A DNA stretch of 64,000 nucleotides from Gemmiger formicilis (GCF_024462815.1 NZ_JANGCG010000008.1:62001-126000); one strand, 5' to 3'; counted from the first letter of the stretch, positions 1 through 8,603 are shown. Notes: generated from the sequence alone by a model not told the origin. Numbers and translations are program-made.

Positions 1-1
1 C

Positions 2-430
2 ACCTTGGGCGGGCTGGTGCTGGGTATGCTGGCGGCCACCGGTATTATCGCGATCATCAATCTGGTTTGTACGGTATGGGTATCTGAACCCGGCGCAATC
101 AGCTTCCCGGCCGATGTCGCCGCTACGCTGCTGGTCTGCGGGGGTATGGTGCTGTTGTTCGCCGCTCTGCTTCTGCCGCTTTCCTACAAATTCAACAGCG
201 TAAATGCCAGAAGCTGGCTTTTCCTGTTGATTGCCGGTTTTGCCGGGCTGGGTGGTCTGCTCATTGCCATACTGCCTGCAGAGCTGCGCGGTGGTTTTAT
301 CACCCTGCTGAACAACACCGATGAAGCGTCCGCCCTGCTTATGCTGGCCGCCCTGTTTGCCGTGATGCTGCTTGTGTACGGCATCAGCTACCGGGTCTGC
401 GTAAGGATTTACGAGAAAAAGGAATATTAA
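2..430 (+). CDS. ABC-2 type transporter permease, C-terminal part
   Basis: The reading frame is open at the left edge of the window, so the N-terminus and start codon lie outside. The visible 142 residues form about four hydrophobic segments with short charged loops and end in a basic tail (RIYEKKEY). The pattern LPLSYKFNSVNARSW after a hydrophobic helix resembles the ABC2_membrane_5 permeases, which export unknown substrates with a partner ATPase normally encoded just upstream. The partner cannot be seen here. The gene is followed at once by a strong hairpin terminator. The membrane location is clear; the family call is by resemblance. Confidence 0.6.
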   Translation, partial: TLGGLVLGMLAATGIIAIINLVCTVWVSEPGAISFPADVAATLLVCGGMVLLFAALLLPLSYKFNSVNARSWLFLLIAGFAGLGGLLIAILPAELRGGFITLLNNTDEASALLMLAALFAVMLLVYGISYRVCVRIYEKKEY

Positions 431-433
431 AGC

Positions 434-501
434 AAAAAAGCATATACATCACAAGAATATCGAGATAGCTCGATAAAAGTGATGTATATGCTTTTCTTTT
501 T
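434..501. terminator. Bidirectional rho-independent terminator
   Basis: A perfect 13-bp stem pairs 440-452 with 479-491, and a second 6-bp hairpin (459-464 with 469-474) is nested in its loop. A T-run follows at 492-501 and an A-run precedes at 434-439. It can therefore end both the permease on the plus strand and the liv operon arriving from the right on the minus strand. Confidence 0.85.
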
Positions 502-540
502 GATTGTCGTGCGCGGTGGTTACTCGATAAATTCTGCTTG

Positions 541-690
541 CGGGAACCGACCGGGCCGGGCGTGCCCGGCCCCTACAAAGCAACAAGTGGGTAGCGGCAT
601 TTATCCGCAAGCGCGGAGAGGTCAAGACCCCTCCCTACAGCGTTCCCGGAAAGAGCTCCGTAGGGGCTGGCATTGCCCGCCCGCAAAGCC
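541..690. repeat. GC-rich intergenic palindromic repeat cluster
   Basis: This non-coding stretch between the terminator and livF holds a 9-bp inverted repeat (553-561 with 564-572) followed by CCCCTAC, and a second unit GTAGGGGCTGGCATTGCCCG starting at 660. The same GGCAATGCCCGCCCCTAC core is found at 6682-6699, and related GC-rich units lie at 58080-58190. The copies sit only between genes, which suggests a dispersed non-autonomous repeat family. I see no gene in 502-736. Confidence 0.6.
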
Positions 691-736
691 TGCCCTCAAC
701 AGCATTTTTGGAAACAGTGCGATATGGTTTGCCGCC

Positions 737-1456
737 TTATTCGCAGCCCAGATACGCCTTGCGGACCTCGATGTTGTTGGCAAGCTCGTTGGCTTCGCCC
801 TCCATCTTGATGGTGCCGGTTTCCAGAACATAGGCGCGGTTGGCGATTTCCAGCGCCATCTTGGCGTTCTGCTCAACCAGCAGCACGGTCACGCCGTTGC
901 GGTTTACCTGACGGATAATCTTGAAGATTTCCTTGACCAGCAGCGGAGACAGACCCATCGAGGGCTCGTCCAGCAGCAGCATCTTGGGCTTGCACATCAG
1001 GGCACGGCCCATGGCCAACATCTGCTGCTCACCGCCGGAAAGCGTACCAGCGGGCTGGTTGCGGCGCTCCTTCAAGCGCGGCAGCAGGTCAAACACCATA
1101 TCGAAATCGTTCTGGATGGCCTCCTTGCCGTCGCGGCGGGTGTAGGCACCCATCTGCAGGTTCTGCTGCACGGTCAGGCCACTGAACACGCGGCGGCCCT
1201 CCGGCACCTGCGCAAGACCCAAGCGGATGATCTTGTGCGCCTCCATCTTGCTGATGGTCTGGCCGCAATAGTCGATCTCGCCGCTTTGCAGCTTCAGCAG
1301 GCCGGAAATGGCGTGCATGGTGGTGGTCTTGCCCGCACCGTTTGCACCAATCAACGTGACGATTTCGCCCTCATTGACATGGAACGAAACGTCCTTGATG
1401 GCGTGGATAGAGCCATAATATACATTGATATTTTTGACAGAAAGCATCTCGCCCAT
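737..1456 (-). CDS. livF: Branched-chain amino acid ABC transporter ATP-binding protein LivF
   Basis: One of the two cytoplasmic ATPases that drive branched-chain amino acid uptake. Walker A GANGAGKT is at residues 37-44, the ABC signature LSGGE at 139-143 and Walker B LLLDEPSMGL at 160-169; the 239-aa length and the sequence VPEGRRVFSGLTVQQNL are typical of LivF. The ATG is preceded by GGAGGTGA, which lies over the end of livG, so translation is probably coupled. It is the last gene of livJHMGF and is followed by the bidirectional terminator at 434-501. Confidence 0.93.
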   Translation of the reverse strand: MGEMLSVKNINVYYGSIHAIKDVSFHVNEGEIVTLIGANGAGKTTTMHAISGLLKLQSGEIDYCGQTISKMEAHKIIRLGLAQVPEGRRVFSGLTVQQNLQMGAYTRRDGKEAIQNDFDMVFDLLPRLKERRNQPAGTLSGGEQQMLAMGRALMCKPKMLLLDEPSMGLSPLLVKEIFKIIRQVNRNGVTVLLVEQNAKMALEIANRAYVLETGTIKMEGEANELANNIEVRKAYLGCE

Positions 1457-1458
1457 AG

Positions 1459-2220
1459 TCAGTCACCTCCCAGATATGCCGCAATGACCTTCGGGTTGTT
1501 GCGGATGGCTTTGCCGTCACCGCGGGCAATCACACGGCCGTAGTCCAACACGGTGATTTCCTCACAGATACCCATAACAAAGTTCATATCGTGCTCGATG
1601 AGCAGGATGGCAACGCCGAACTGGTCGCGCACGCTGTGGATGGTGCGCATCAGCTCTTCGGTCTCGTTGGGGTTCATACCGGCGGCGGGCTCGTCCAGCA
1701 GCAGCAGCTTCGGGTTGGTGGCCAGTGCGCGGGCAATTTCCAGCTTGCGCTGTTTGCCGTAAGGCAGCTGGCTGGCCTTGTAGTCGGCCTCCTTGTCGAG
1801 GTCGAAGATTTTCAGCAGCTTCATGGCCTCGCGGTTCATCTCGTGCTCCTTCTCTTTAAAGGAAGGCAGGCGCAGGATGCCGGTCCACATACCGTACGGA
1901 ATCTGATTGTGCAGGCCGACCTTGACATTGTCCAGCACCGTCATATCATTGAACAGACGGATGTTCTGGAAGGTACGAGCCACGCCCGCCTTGTTGATGA
2001 GCTCCGGGTTCTGGCCGGTAATGTCCTTGCCGTCCAGAATGATGTTGCCCTCGGTGGGCTTGTAGACGCCGGTCAGCATATTGAAAACCGTGGTCTTGCC
2101 CGCGCCGTTGGGGCCAATCAGGCCGTACAGATGGCCCTTTTCAATCGAAAGATCGAGCTGCGCAACGGCCTGCAGGCCGCCGAACGCAATACCTAAGTTA
2201 CTGACTTCCAGCAGTGCCAT
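1459..2220 (-). CDS. livG: Branched-chain amino acid ABC transporter ATP-binding protein LivG
   Basis: Second ATPase of the Liv importer, pairing with LivF under the LivH-LivM channel. GPNGAGKT (Walker A) is at residues 36-43, followed later by the LivG-typical VARTFQNIRLFNDMTVLDNV, a divergent signature region (LPYGKQRKLEIARAL) and LLLDEPAAGMNP. The 253-aa length fits. The start ATG follows the livM stop with no gap and has an AAAGGGGGTGG ribosome binding site inside livM. Confidence 0.94.
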   Translation of the reverse strand: MALLEVSNLGIAFGGLQAVAQLDLSIEKGHLYGLIGPNGAGKTTVFNMLTGVYKPTEGNIILDGKDITGQNPELINKAGVARTFQNIRLFNDMTVLDNVKVGLHNQIPYGMWTGILRLPSFKEKEHEMNREAMKLLKIFDLDKEADYKASQLPYGKQRKLEIARALATNPKLLLLDEPAAGMNPNETEELMRTIHSVRDQFGVAILLIEHDMNFVMGICEEITVLDYGRVIARGDGKAIRNNPKVIAAYLGGD

Positions 2221-3297
2221 TTACGCCACCCCCTTTTTCTCTTTGGCCTTGTCCCCTTCGCCCTCCTTGTGGAAGCGCGCTGTCAGCCGCTTGCGCAGGG
2301 CAATCATTTCGGGGCTCTGGTTGAAAATCATAACCACAATCAGCACGATTGCGTAAATCAGCATACGATAGTCGTTCATGCTGCGCAGCAGCTCCGGCAG
2401 AACTGTAAGCACTGCAGCCGCAATGACCGAGCCGCGCAGGTTGCCGATGCCGCCCAGAACCACAAACACCAGAATCAGGATGGAGGTGTTGTAGTCAAAC
2501 TTCTTGGCCACCAGCGAGGAATAGTTCAGCGCGTAGAGCACGCCCGCAACGCCCGCAAAGACGGCAGAGGTGACAAATGCCATGAGCTTGTATTTCGTGA
2601 TGGGGATACCCACCGAGCGCGCCGCAATCTCGTTGTCGCGGATGGCCTTGATGGCGCGGCCTGCACGGGAATTGACCAGGTTCAGGATAACCAGCAGCGT
2701 GATGATGACCAGCACAATGCCAATCGTGAAGGTGGAGGCCTTCTTGATGCCGGTAATACCCATAGCACCGTTAATCAGCACCTTGCCGTCCACTTCCATA
2801 TTCAAAGAGGCGGAATCCTTCAGAGAAAAATGCAGGCCGTGGGAGTCAACACCCAGATAGCAGGCGTTCATCACGTTCTTGACGATTTCACCGAAGGCCA
2901 GCGTAACAATGGCCAGATAGTCGCCGGACAGGCGCAGAACCGGGATGCCGACCAGAAAGCCGAACAGGCCCGCCACAACGCCGCCGACCACAAAGGCCAG
3001 CAGCATAACCAGCGGCTTGGGTGCGCTGTCAGACAGCACCACATAAACCAGCGTGCCGGAGAAAGCGCCGACGCTCATAAAACCGGCGTGGCCCAGACTC
3101 AATTCACCCAGCATACCAACCGTCAGGTTCAGCGAGACGGCCAGAATCACATAGGCACAGATGGGCACAAGCTGACCGGAGAAGGAGTTCGTCAGCAGCC
3201 CGGCCGCGCTCAGGATCTGAATAAGCACAAAGAAGCCAATGACAATGCCCAGCGTGATGCAGTTGCTCTTGGTGGACTTTTTCATATTTTTCAACAT
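2221..3297 (-). CDS. livM: Branched-chain amino acid ABC transporter permease LivM
   Basis: Polytopic membrane subunit of the Liv importer with about nine hydrophobic segments. The conserved loop RAIRDNEIAARSVGI and the stretch LSLGHAGFMSVGAF are hallmarks of LivM. I place the start at the ATG ending at 3297 because GAGG lies 8 bases before it; an in-frame GTG three codons upstream has no usable ribosome binding site. The tail is long and basic (KEGEGDKAKEKKGVA). The gene sits between livH and livG with almost no spacing. Confidence 0.92.
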   Translation of the reverse strand: MLKNMKKSTKSNCITLGIVIGFFVLIQILSAAGLLTNSFSGQLVPICAYVILAVSLNLTVGMLGELSLGHAGFMSVGAFSGTLVYVVLSDSAPKPLVMLLAFVVGGVVAGLFGFLVGIPVLRLSGDYLAIVTLAFGEIVKNVMNACYLGVDSHGLHFSLKDSASLNMEVDGKVLINGAMGITGIKKASTFTIGIVLVIITLLVILNLVNSRAGRAIKAIRDNEIAARSVGIPITKYKLMAFVTSAVFAGVAGVLYALNYSSLVAKKFDYNTSILILVFVVLGGIGNLRGSVIAAAVLTVLPELLRSMNDYRMLIYAIVLIVVMIFNQSPEMIALRKRLTARFHKEGEGDKAKEKKGVA

Positions 3298-3307
3298 AGC
3301 AGCCACC

Positions 3308-4192
3308 TCAAACCTTCACATTGACTTTCTTGCCCAGCAGGCCGGTGGGCTTGACGATAAGCACCACAACCAGCACCAGGAAAACGATTGCATCGGACAG
3401 CTGGGTGGAAATGTAGGCCTTGCTCAGGTTCTCAATGACGCCGAGCAGGATGCCGCCCAGGAATGCGCCGGGGATGGAGCCAATACCGCCAAAGACCGCC
3501 GCCACAAAGGCCTTGATGCCGGGCATGGCGCCGGTGGTGGGCTGCAGCGTGGGATAGGACGAGCAGAGCAGCGCACCGGCCACAGCCGCCAGACCCGAGC
3601 CGATGGCAAAAGTCAGTGAGATGGTCGCGTTGACGTTGACGCCCATCAGCTGGGCGGCGCCGCGGTCCTCCGACACGGCCAGCATGGCATGGCCCGCAGG
3701 GGTGCAGTTGACAAACCAGATCAGCGCCGCCATAATCACGATGCAGGCGATGATGGTCACAACGGTTTCTGCGGAAATCGTCAGCTGACCGCCAAACAGG
3801 CTGATGGGCTGCAGACCCGTGACTACAGAGGTAAAGCTCTTGGGGTTGGAGGTCCAGGCCAGCTGGGCCACCTGCTGCAACAGATAGCTGACACCGATGG
3901 CCGTAATCAGCACCGCCAGCGACGGCGCTTCACGCAGGGGGCGGTAAGCCACGCGCTCGACCGTGACGCCCAGAATGGTGCAGACCACCATCGAGAGCAC
4001 GATGGCCAGCACGGGGTTCATACCCGCAGAGCCAAACGCAAAAAAGACAACATAGCTGCCGATCATGATGACATCGCCGTGGGCGAAGTTCAACATCTTG
4101 GCAATGCCGTAGACCATCGTATAGCCCAGCGCAATCAATGCGTAAACACTGCCCAGACTGATACCATTGATCAGGTAGGATAAAAACTGCAT
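3308..4192 (-). CDS. livH: Branched-chain amino acid ABC transporter permease LivH
   Basis: First permease of the Liv importer. It has the N-terminal pattern NGISLGSVYALIALGYTMVYG and the loop ISLTFAIGSGLAAVAGALLC seen in LivH, with eight or so membrane segments in about 294 residues. I chose the ATG ending at 4192; GAGG lies 11 bases upstream. A GTG four codons earlier overlaps the ribosome binding site and is less likely. A terminator separates it from livJ, so the permease and ATPase genes are probably made at a lower level by read-through or from a weak promoter in 4205-4350. Confidence 0.92.
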   Translation of the reverse strand: MQFLSYLINGISLGSVYALIALGYTMVYGIAKMLNFAHGDVIMIGSYVVFFAFGSAGMNPVLAIVLSMVVCTILGVTVERVAYRPLREAPSLAVLITAIGVSYLLQQVAQLAWTSNPKSFTSVVTGLQPISLFGGQLTISAETVVTIIACIVIMAALIWFVNCTPAGHAMLAVSEDRGAAQLMGVNVNATISLTFAIGSGLAAVAGALLCSSYPTLQPTTGAMPGIKAFVAAVFGGIGSIPGAFLGGILLGVIENLSKAYISTQLSDAIVFLVLVVVLIVKPTGLLGKKVNVKV

Positions 4193-4355
4193 TGCGTAAT
4201 ACACCTCACTCTATCTTTTCCCCCGCCGAAGGTTTCAGCCGCAGACTGGCAGGAAAATATAAATCCATAGTAACACAAAGCCGCGGTCAAAACAATGCTT
4301 TTGTCTGTATTTCAGCAAAAAACAAATGTTTTTGTCGGCCATTGCCTGTTCCATA

Positions 4356-4391
4356 ACAAAAAGGGCTGCCGAACCCTATGTCCGGCAGCCC
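4356..4391 (-). terminator. Intra-operon terminator downstream of livJ
   Basis: Stem 4363-4371 pairs with 4383-4391 (GGGCTGCCG type, 9 bp). On the minus strand it is followed by CTTTTTGTT. It lies between livJ and livH, so it likely reduces transcription of livHMGF compared with the binding protein. Confidence 0.8.
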
Positions 4392-4434
4392 CCATTGGCA
4401 ACGGAAAAATCAGTTGGCGCGCGCTGTGCCGGGA

Positions 4435-5661
4435 TCACATGGCAGCGTAAGCGCCGTTCTTGATCACAACAGCCTTAGGAGCCTTGGAAACCGCACCGGA
4501 GGCATCCCAGGTCATGCCCTCGCCGGTCAGACCGTCAAAGGTCGTGCTGGTGAACTGAGCCTTGAGAGCCTCGCAGATGTCAGAGGCATCCATGTCGCCG
4601 TTGATGCCGCCGGCAACCGCAGCCTGATAGATGGCGTAGACAACATCGTAAGCATCGGCAGCGAACTGGTTCGGGGTGTCACCGTAGGCCTCCTTGTAAG
4701 CGGAGACAAAGGCCTGCGTCTTTTCATCCTGTGCGTCTGCAGCGAACGGGGTCAGGAGCATCAGACCCTCTGCCAGAGAAGTGTCAAAGCCCTCGATGGT
4801 CAGGATGCCGTCCATACCATCGCAGCCGAAGAAGGTCGGGGTGTAGCCACTCTTGTTGGCGGCAATCAGAATCTGGGAAGCCTCCTGATAGTAGATGGGC
4901 AGGAACACCAAATCAGCACCGGCCTCCTGACATTTGGCAACCTGCGTGGACAGGTCAGACTTGTTATCAGCGGTGAATGCCTCGGCGGTCACAATCTCCA
5001 GACCCTTGACGTCAGCCTCTGCCTTGAACTTCTCGTAGATACCAGAGGAGTATGCGTCGGAGGAGTCATAGATGATGCCAACCTTGGTGCCCAGCTTGTT
5101 GTCTGCGATATAATCTGCGGAGGCAACGCCCTGGTTGGGGTCGGTAAAGCAGATCTGGAACACATTGTCGCCGCTCTCGATGACAGCGGGCGCAGAAGCG
5201 GAAGGCGTCATCATAAACAGGTTGTCATTGGCGGTCTCGGCGGCAACGGCAATGGACGGGGTAGTGGTGACAGGGCCGGCCAAAACCTGCAGGCCCCAGT
5301 CCTTCAGGGTGTTGTAAGCGTTGACACTCTTCTCAGCGTCATGCTCGTCATCCTCAAACTTCCACTCAAAGACATCGCTGCCGTTGGCGGCGTTGATTTC
5401 CTTGACAGCCAGCTCCTCAGCATTCTTGACAGCCTGACCGTAGATAGCAGCGCCGCCGGTGATGGGGCCGATGCCGCCAATCTTGATGGGGGTGCCGGTG
5501 TAAGCGCCGGAGCCCTCGCCTGCTGCCTCAGTGGTAGCGGCGGTGGAAGCGGCAGAGGATGCCTCAGAAGAAGCAGCCGTATCGGTGGAAGCGGTAGAGC
5601 CACAGGCGGCAAGGCTCATGACCATAGAAGCCGCCAGCACAGAGCTAACGAGTTTTTTCAT
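4435..5661 (-). CDS. livJ: Branched-chain amino acid ABC transporter substrate-binding lipoprotein LivJ
   Basis: Extracytoplasmic receptor that binds branched-chain amino acids and delivers them to LivHMGF. It begins with a lipoprotein signal (MKKLVSSVLAASMVMSLAAC, lipobox LAAC) and an Ala/Ser/Thr-rich linker. The mature part carries the Peripla_BP_6 features IKIGGIGPITGGAAIYGQ and VGIIYDSSDAYSSG. The 408-aa length is normal. The start has AGGAGG 8 bases upstream. It is the first gene of the operon, with a good promoter at 5734-5762. The exact amino acid preference cannot be read from sequence. Confidence 0.93.
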   Translation of the reverse strand: MKKLVSSVLAASMVMSLAACGSTASTDTAASSEASSAASTAATTEAAGEGSGAYTGTPIKIGGIGPITGGAAIYGQAVKNAEELAVKEINAANGSDVFEWKFEDDEHDAEKSVNAYNTLKDWGLQVLAGPVTTTPSIAVAAETANDNLFMMTPSASAPAVIESGDNVFQICFTDPNQGVASADYIADNKLGTKVGIIYDSSDAYSSGIYEKFKAEADVKGLEIVTAEAFTADNKSDLSTQVAKCQEAGADLVFLPIYYQEASQILIAANKSGYTPTFFGCDGMDGILTIEGFDTSLAEGLMLLTPFAADAQDEKTQAFVSAYKEAYGDTPNQFAADAYDVVYAIYQAAVAGGINGDMDASDICEALKAQFTSTTFDGLTGEGMTWDASGAVSKAPKAVVIKNGAYAAM

Positions 5662-5687
5662 TGTAAATTCCCTCCTAAAAACACAAG

Positions 5688-5720
5688 CGGCACATCTGCG
5701 GGTCGCACAACCCTGTGCCG
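5688..5720 (-). promoter_or_regulatory. livJ leader hairpin
   Basis: A 7-bp stem (5688-5694 with 5714-5720) with an inner GGGT/ACCC pairing lies directly downstream of the predicted livJ transcription start. It could stabilise the messenger 5' end or act as an attenuator, as the minus strand continues with TTGTGTTTTT before the ribosome binding site. Function is inferred only. Confidence 0.45.
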
Positions 5721-5733
5721 TTTTGTTGAGTAA

Positions 5734-5762
5734 ATTATAACCTTTTGTTCACAAAAAAGCAA
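5734..5762 (-). promoter_or_regulatory. livJ: Promoter of livJ
   Basis: On the minus strand TTGCTT (5757-5762), a 17-base spacer and TATAAT (5734-5739). The spacing is ideal for the vegetative sigma factor, and the site lies about 75 bases before the livJ ATG. Confidence 0.75.
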
Positions 5763-5889
5763 TGATACAAATCAACAGTGTTCTGCGGTGATTTTCCATT
5801 CTTTATGGGGAATTTTCACAAAAATATATTACAAATCATTATCAAGTTGCCATCTTGACAATTTATCGCCTGTTTTTCTTGTAAAAGGC

Positions 5890-5918
5890 TTGCAAAACCC
5901 GCCGAAGTTTGTCATAAT
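5890..5918 (+). promoter_or_regulatory. xpt: Promoter of xpt
   Basis: TTGCAA (5890-5895), 17 bases, CATAAT (5913-5918). The leader to the xpt ATG is only about 37 bases, too short to hold a purine riboswitch. Confidence 0.65.
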
Positions 5919-5960
5919 AGTAAGAAATTCGATTTAAATTGGAAAGGGGCATCATCACAG

Positions 5961-6536
5961 ATGAAACTTCTGGAGGAGCGCATTATCGAGCAGGGGCAGG
6001 TTCGTCCCGGCAACGTCCTGAAGGTGGACTGCTTTCTGAACCACCAGCTGGATGTAAATCTGCTGGATAAGATTGGCGAGGAGTTCTACCGCATCTTCAA
6101 GGATGAGGGCATTAACAAGATTCTGACCATCGAGGCTTCCGGCATTGCCATTGCCTGCATGACCGCACGGCATTTTGATGTGCCGGTTGTCTTTGCCAAA
6201 AAGGCAAAGAGCAAGAACATTGACGGCGATGTTTTCACCTCCACCGTACATTCCTACACCTACGGCCGCGACTATGACATCACGCTTTCCAAAAAGTTTC
6301 TTTCCCCTTCCGATAAGGTTCTGATTCTGGATGATTTCCTTGCCAACGGCAAGGCCATCAAGGGCCTGCTGGACGTCTGCAATCAGGCGGGTGCCACCGT
6401 GGCCGGCATCGGTATCTGCATCGAGAAGGGCTTCCAGCCGGGCGGTGCCGAGCTGCGTGCCGCCGGCTACAAGCTGGCCAGCCTCGCCATCGTCGATTCG
6501 ATGAGCGATGACCAGCTGACCTTCCGCGAACAGTAA
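5961..6536 (+). CDS. xpt: Xanthine phosphoribosyltransferase
   Basis: Cytoplasmic purine salvage enzyme converting xanthine plus PRPP to XMP. The 191-aa length, the start MKLLEERIIEQGQV and the PRPP-binding motif VLILDDFLANGKA (residues 120-132) match the Xpt family closely. The start has GAAAGGGG upstream. It is a single-gene unit with its own promoter and a strong terminator, divergent from livJ. In Bacillus xpt is paired with a xanthine permease and a guanine riboswitch; neither is seen here. Confidence 0.93.
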   Translation: MKLLEERIIEQGQVRPGNVLKVDCFLNHQLDVNLLDKIGEEFYRIFKDEGINKILTIEASGIAIACMTARHFDVPVVFAKKAKSKNIDGDVFTSTVHSYTYGRDYDITLSKKFLSPSDKVLILDDFLANGKAIKGLLDVCNQAGATVAGIGICIEKGFQPGGAELRAAGYKLASLAIVDSMSDDQLTFREQ

Positions 6537-6560
6537 GCGGAATTTGCACGATTTATAAAA

Positions 6561-6604
6561 CAAAAGGCGTTGGGCAGACTTGTCCAACGCCTTTTGTTTT
6601 GTTG
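6561..6604 (+). terminator. Terminator of xpt
   Basis: Perfect 13-bp stem 6561-6573 with 6584-6596, 10-base loop, then TTTTGTTTTGTT. Confidence 0.9.
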
Positions 6605-6629
6605 TAATGCTCGGGTTCCGAATGGTTTT

Positions 6630-6699
6630 GTGGGCAACCGCCCCTACCCGCGATTTTCCCGCAAACGGCATTTTGCGGGCAGGCAATGCCCGCCCCTAC
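6630..6699. repeat. GC-rich intergenic palindromic repeat
   Basis: Contains two inverted copies of a GCCCCTAC/GTGGGCAACCGCCCC type unit, a hairpin around CCGCAAACGGCATTTTGCGG and the core GGCAATGCCCGCCCCTAC at 6682-6699. The same core, reversed, is at 660-680. It fills the space between the xpt and tsf terminators. Confidence 0.6.
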
Positions 6700-6716
6700 A
6701 TAAATATGTCACCCAC

Positions 6717-6753
6717 ACCAAAACGCCGCCTGCGGTTTCCCGCAGGCGGCGTT
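6717..6753 (-). terminator. Terminator of rpsB-tsf
   Basis: Perfect 14-bp stem 6722-6735 with 6740-6753 and a 4-base loop; on the minus strand the stem runs into GTTTTGG. Confidence 0.85.
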
Positions 6754-6772
6754 CAATGCTTATGCTGATAAA

Positions 6773-7690
6773 TTAGCCCTTGATGGCAGCGGCGACTTCA
6801 GCAGCGAAGTCCTCGTTGCGCTTCTCCAGGCCCTCACCCTTGGTGAAGTGGGTGAAGGAAGCGATCTTGATGTCGCCGCCCAGAGCCTTGGCGGTGTCAG
6901 CAACGTACTTCTTGACGTCCATGCCGCCGTCCTTGATGAAGGCCTGATCAATCAGGCAGCTCTCCTTGTAGAACTTGCCCAGCTTGCCGATGGCCATCTT
7001 CTCTTTGATAGCGTCAGGCTTGTTGGCGGTCTTGGGATCGTTGGCCATCTGAGCCAGAACGATCTCCTTCTCCTTGGCCAGAACGTCCTCGGGCACATCG
7101 GACTCGTTCAGGTAGCTGGGGTTAGCAGCAGCAACCTGCATAGCAATGTCCTTGCCAAAAGCAGCAAACTCGGGCTTTGCAGCAACCTCGTCGCTGGTCT
7201 CGAACTTGACGATGACACCGTGGGTGCCGCCGCCGTGGACATAGGCAGCGCAATGACCCTCATAGCGGGCAAAGCGGCGAACCTTGATGTTCTCCTTGAT
7301 GACGAGAATCAGAGCCTTCAGGGCATCGTCAACAGTGCCGTCGCCCATCTTGCAGCCCATCAGAGCCTCAACATCGGCGGGGTTCTGCTCAGCAACAACC
7401 TGAGCCAGGTTCTTGGTGAAATCAACGAACTTATCGTTCTTGGCAACGAAGTCGGTCTCGGCGTTGACCTCAACGACAACAGCGCAGTTGTCGAAGGAAA
7501 CGGCGTAAACCATGCCCTCAGCAGCGATACGGCCAGCCTTCTTGTTGGCAGCAGCCAGACCCTGCTCACGCAGAATCTCGATAGCCTTCTCGAAGTCGCC
7601 GTCAGCCTGAGTCAGTGCCTTCTTGCACTCCATCATGCCGCAGTCAGTCTGCTTGCGCAGCTCCATAACGTCTTTTGCAGAAATAGCCAT
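6773..7690 (-). CDS. tsf: Translation elongation factor Ts
   Basis: Guanine-nucleotide exchange factor that regenerates EF-Tu-GTP. The N-terminal UBA-like segment (AISAKDVMELRKQTDCGMM, CKKALTQADGDFEKAI) and the EF-Ts core motif VEVNAETDFVAKN are present; about 305 residues is the usual length. I use the ATG of MAISAKDVM, the conserved family start; an in-frame TTG three codons earlier lies only 3 bases from the AAAGGA site. It follows rpsB in the common rpsB-tsf operon. Confidence 0.97.
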   Translation of the reverse strand: MAISAKDVMELRKQTDCGMMECKKALTQADGDFEKAIEILREQGLAAANKKAGRIAAEGMVYAVSFDNCAVVVEVNAETDFVAKNDKFVDFTKNLAQVVAEQNPADVEALMGCKMGDGTVDDALKALILVIKENIKVRRFARYEGHCAAYVHGGGTHGVIVKFETSDEVAAKPEFAAFGKDIAMQVAAANPSYLNESDVPEDVLAKEKEIVLAQMANDPKTANKPDAIKEKMAIGKLGKFYKESCLIDQAFIKDGGMDVKKYVADTAKALGGDIKIASFTHFTKGEGLEKRNEDFAAEVAAAIKG

Positions 7691-7726
7691 AGTTCTCAAT
7701 GTCCTTTCTGAATGATTGGGATAAAA

Positions 7727-8446
7727 TCAATCCTCTTTGGTCTCAGCGGCGGGAGCGTCCTGAACGCCCTGCTTGCCCTCCAGCACAGCGCTGGCCATAG
7801 CACCGGAGATCAGCTTGACAGCGCGGATAGCGTCGTCGTTGCCGGGGATGACGTAGTCGATCTCATCGGGATCGCAGTTGGTGTCAACGATAGCGACAAT
7901 GGGGATGTTCAGCTTGCGGGCCTCAGAGACAGCGATGCGCTCCTTGTGAGGATCGACGATGAACATAGCCTTCGGCAGGGTCTTCATGTTCTTGACGCCG
8001 CCCAGATACTTGTCCAACTTGGCCATCTCGAGCTCGAGCTTGACAACTTCCTTCTTGGGCAGCAGGTCGAACGTGCCGTCCTCCTGCATGGTCTTGAGCT
8101 GCTCCATACGGTCGATGCGCTTGCGAATGGTGCGGAAGTTGGTCATCATGCCGCCCAGCCAACGAGCGTTGACATAGTGCATACCGCAGCGGGTAGCCTC
8201 GTCACGGATGGACTCCTGAGCCTGCTTCTTGGTGCCGACGAAGAGAATCTCGCCGCCCTGAGCAGCGGTGTCACGCACGAAATTGTAAGCCTCATCCAGC
8301 TTCTTCACGGTCTTCTGCAGATCGATGATGTAGATGCCGTTGCGCTCGGTGAAGATGTACTTAGCCATCTTGGGGTTCCAGCGGCGGGTCTGGTGGCCGA
8401 AGTGGACACCGGCCTCGAGAAGCTGCTTCATAGATACGACTGCCAT
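7727..8446 (-). CDS. rpsB: 30S ribosomal protein S2
   Basis: Structural protein of the small ribosomal subunit. The sequence [22 protein letters not shown], the middle [12 protein letters not shown] and [17 protein letters not shown]-type end ([20 protein letters not shown]) are diagnostic, and 239 aa is normal. AGGAGG-like TGGAGGAAAC precedes the ATG. It is first in an rpsB-tsf operon with its own promoter and a leader of about 120 bases. Confidence 0.98.
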   Translation of the reverse strand: MAVVSMKQLLEAGVHFGHQTRRWNPKMAKYIFTERNGIYIIDLQKTVKKLDEAYNFVRDTAAQGGEILFVGTKKQAQESIRDEATRCGMHYVNARWLGGMMTNFRTIRKRIDRMEQLKTMQEDGTFDLLPKKEVVKLELEMAKLDKYLGGVKNMKTLPKAMFIVDPHKERIAVSEARKLNIPIVAIVDTNCDPDEIDYVIPGNDDAIRAVKLISGAMASAVLEGKQGVQDAPAAETKED

Positions 8447-8481
8447 TGTTTGTTTCCTCCAAAAAATTTAGTTTTTACCCT

Positions 8482-8536
8482 CCGCACTGCGGGGTTTCTG
8501 TTTTCTAACCTTTTGTGCGTGTTACCGCAAAAAAGG
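8482..8536 (-). promoter_or_regulatory. rpsB: Structured leader of rpsB
   Basis: The untranslated leader holds an 11-bp stem with one mismatch (8509-8519 with 8526-8536) and a small CCGCA/TGCGG hairpin (8482-8492). Ribosomal protein leaders often bind their own product; whether this one does cannot be told from sequence. Confidence 0.35.
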
Positions 8537-8574
8537 CACAAAAAAACAGCGCAATGCGTGTGTATTGCTTTAGT

Positions 8575-8603
8575 ATAGTACCATACCCTGACGCAAATTG
8601 CAA
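8575..8603 (-). promoter_or_regulatory. rpsB: Promoter of rpsB-tsf
   Basis: Minus strand TTGCAA (8598-8603), 17 bases, TACTAT (8575-8580), with TGG just before the -10, an extended -10 arrangement. Confidence 0.6.

Noticed and set aside
3298-3306. GTG starts upstream of livM and livH
   Set aside because: They overlap or abut the ribosome binding sites; the ATGs a few codons downstream have proper spacing.
5919-5960. A purine riboswitch before xpt
   Set aside because: The leader between the promoter and the ATG is only about 40 bases, too short for the aptamer, and no conserved core is seen.
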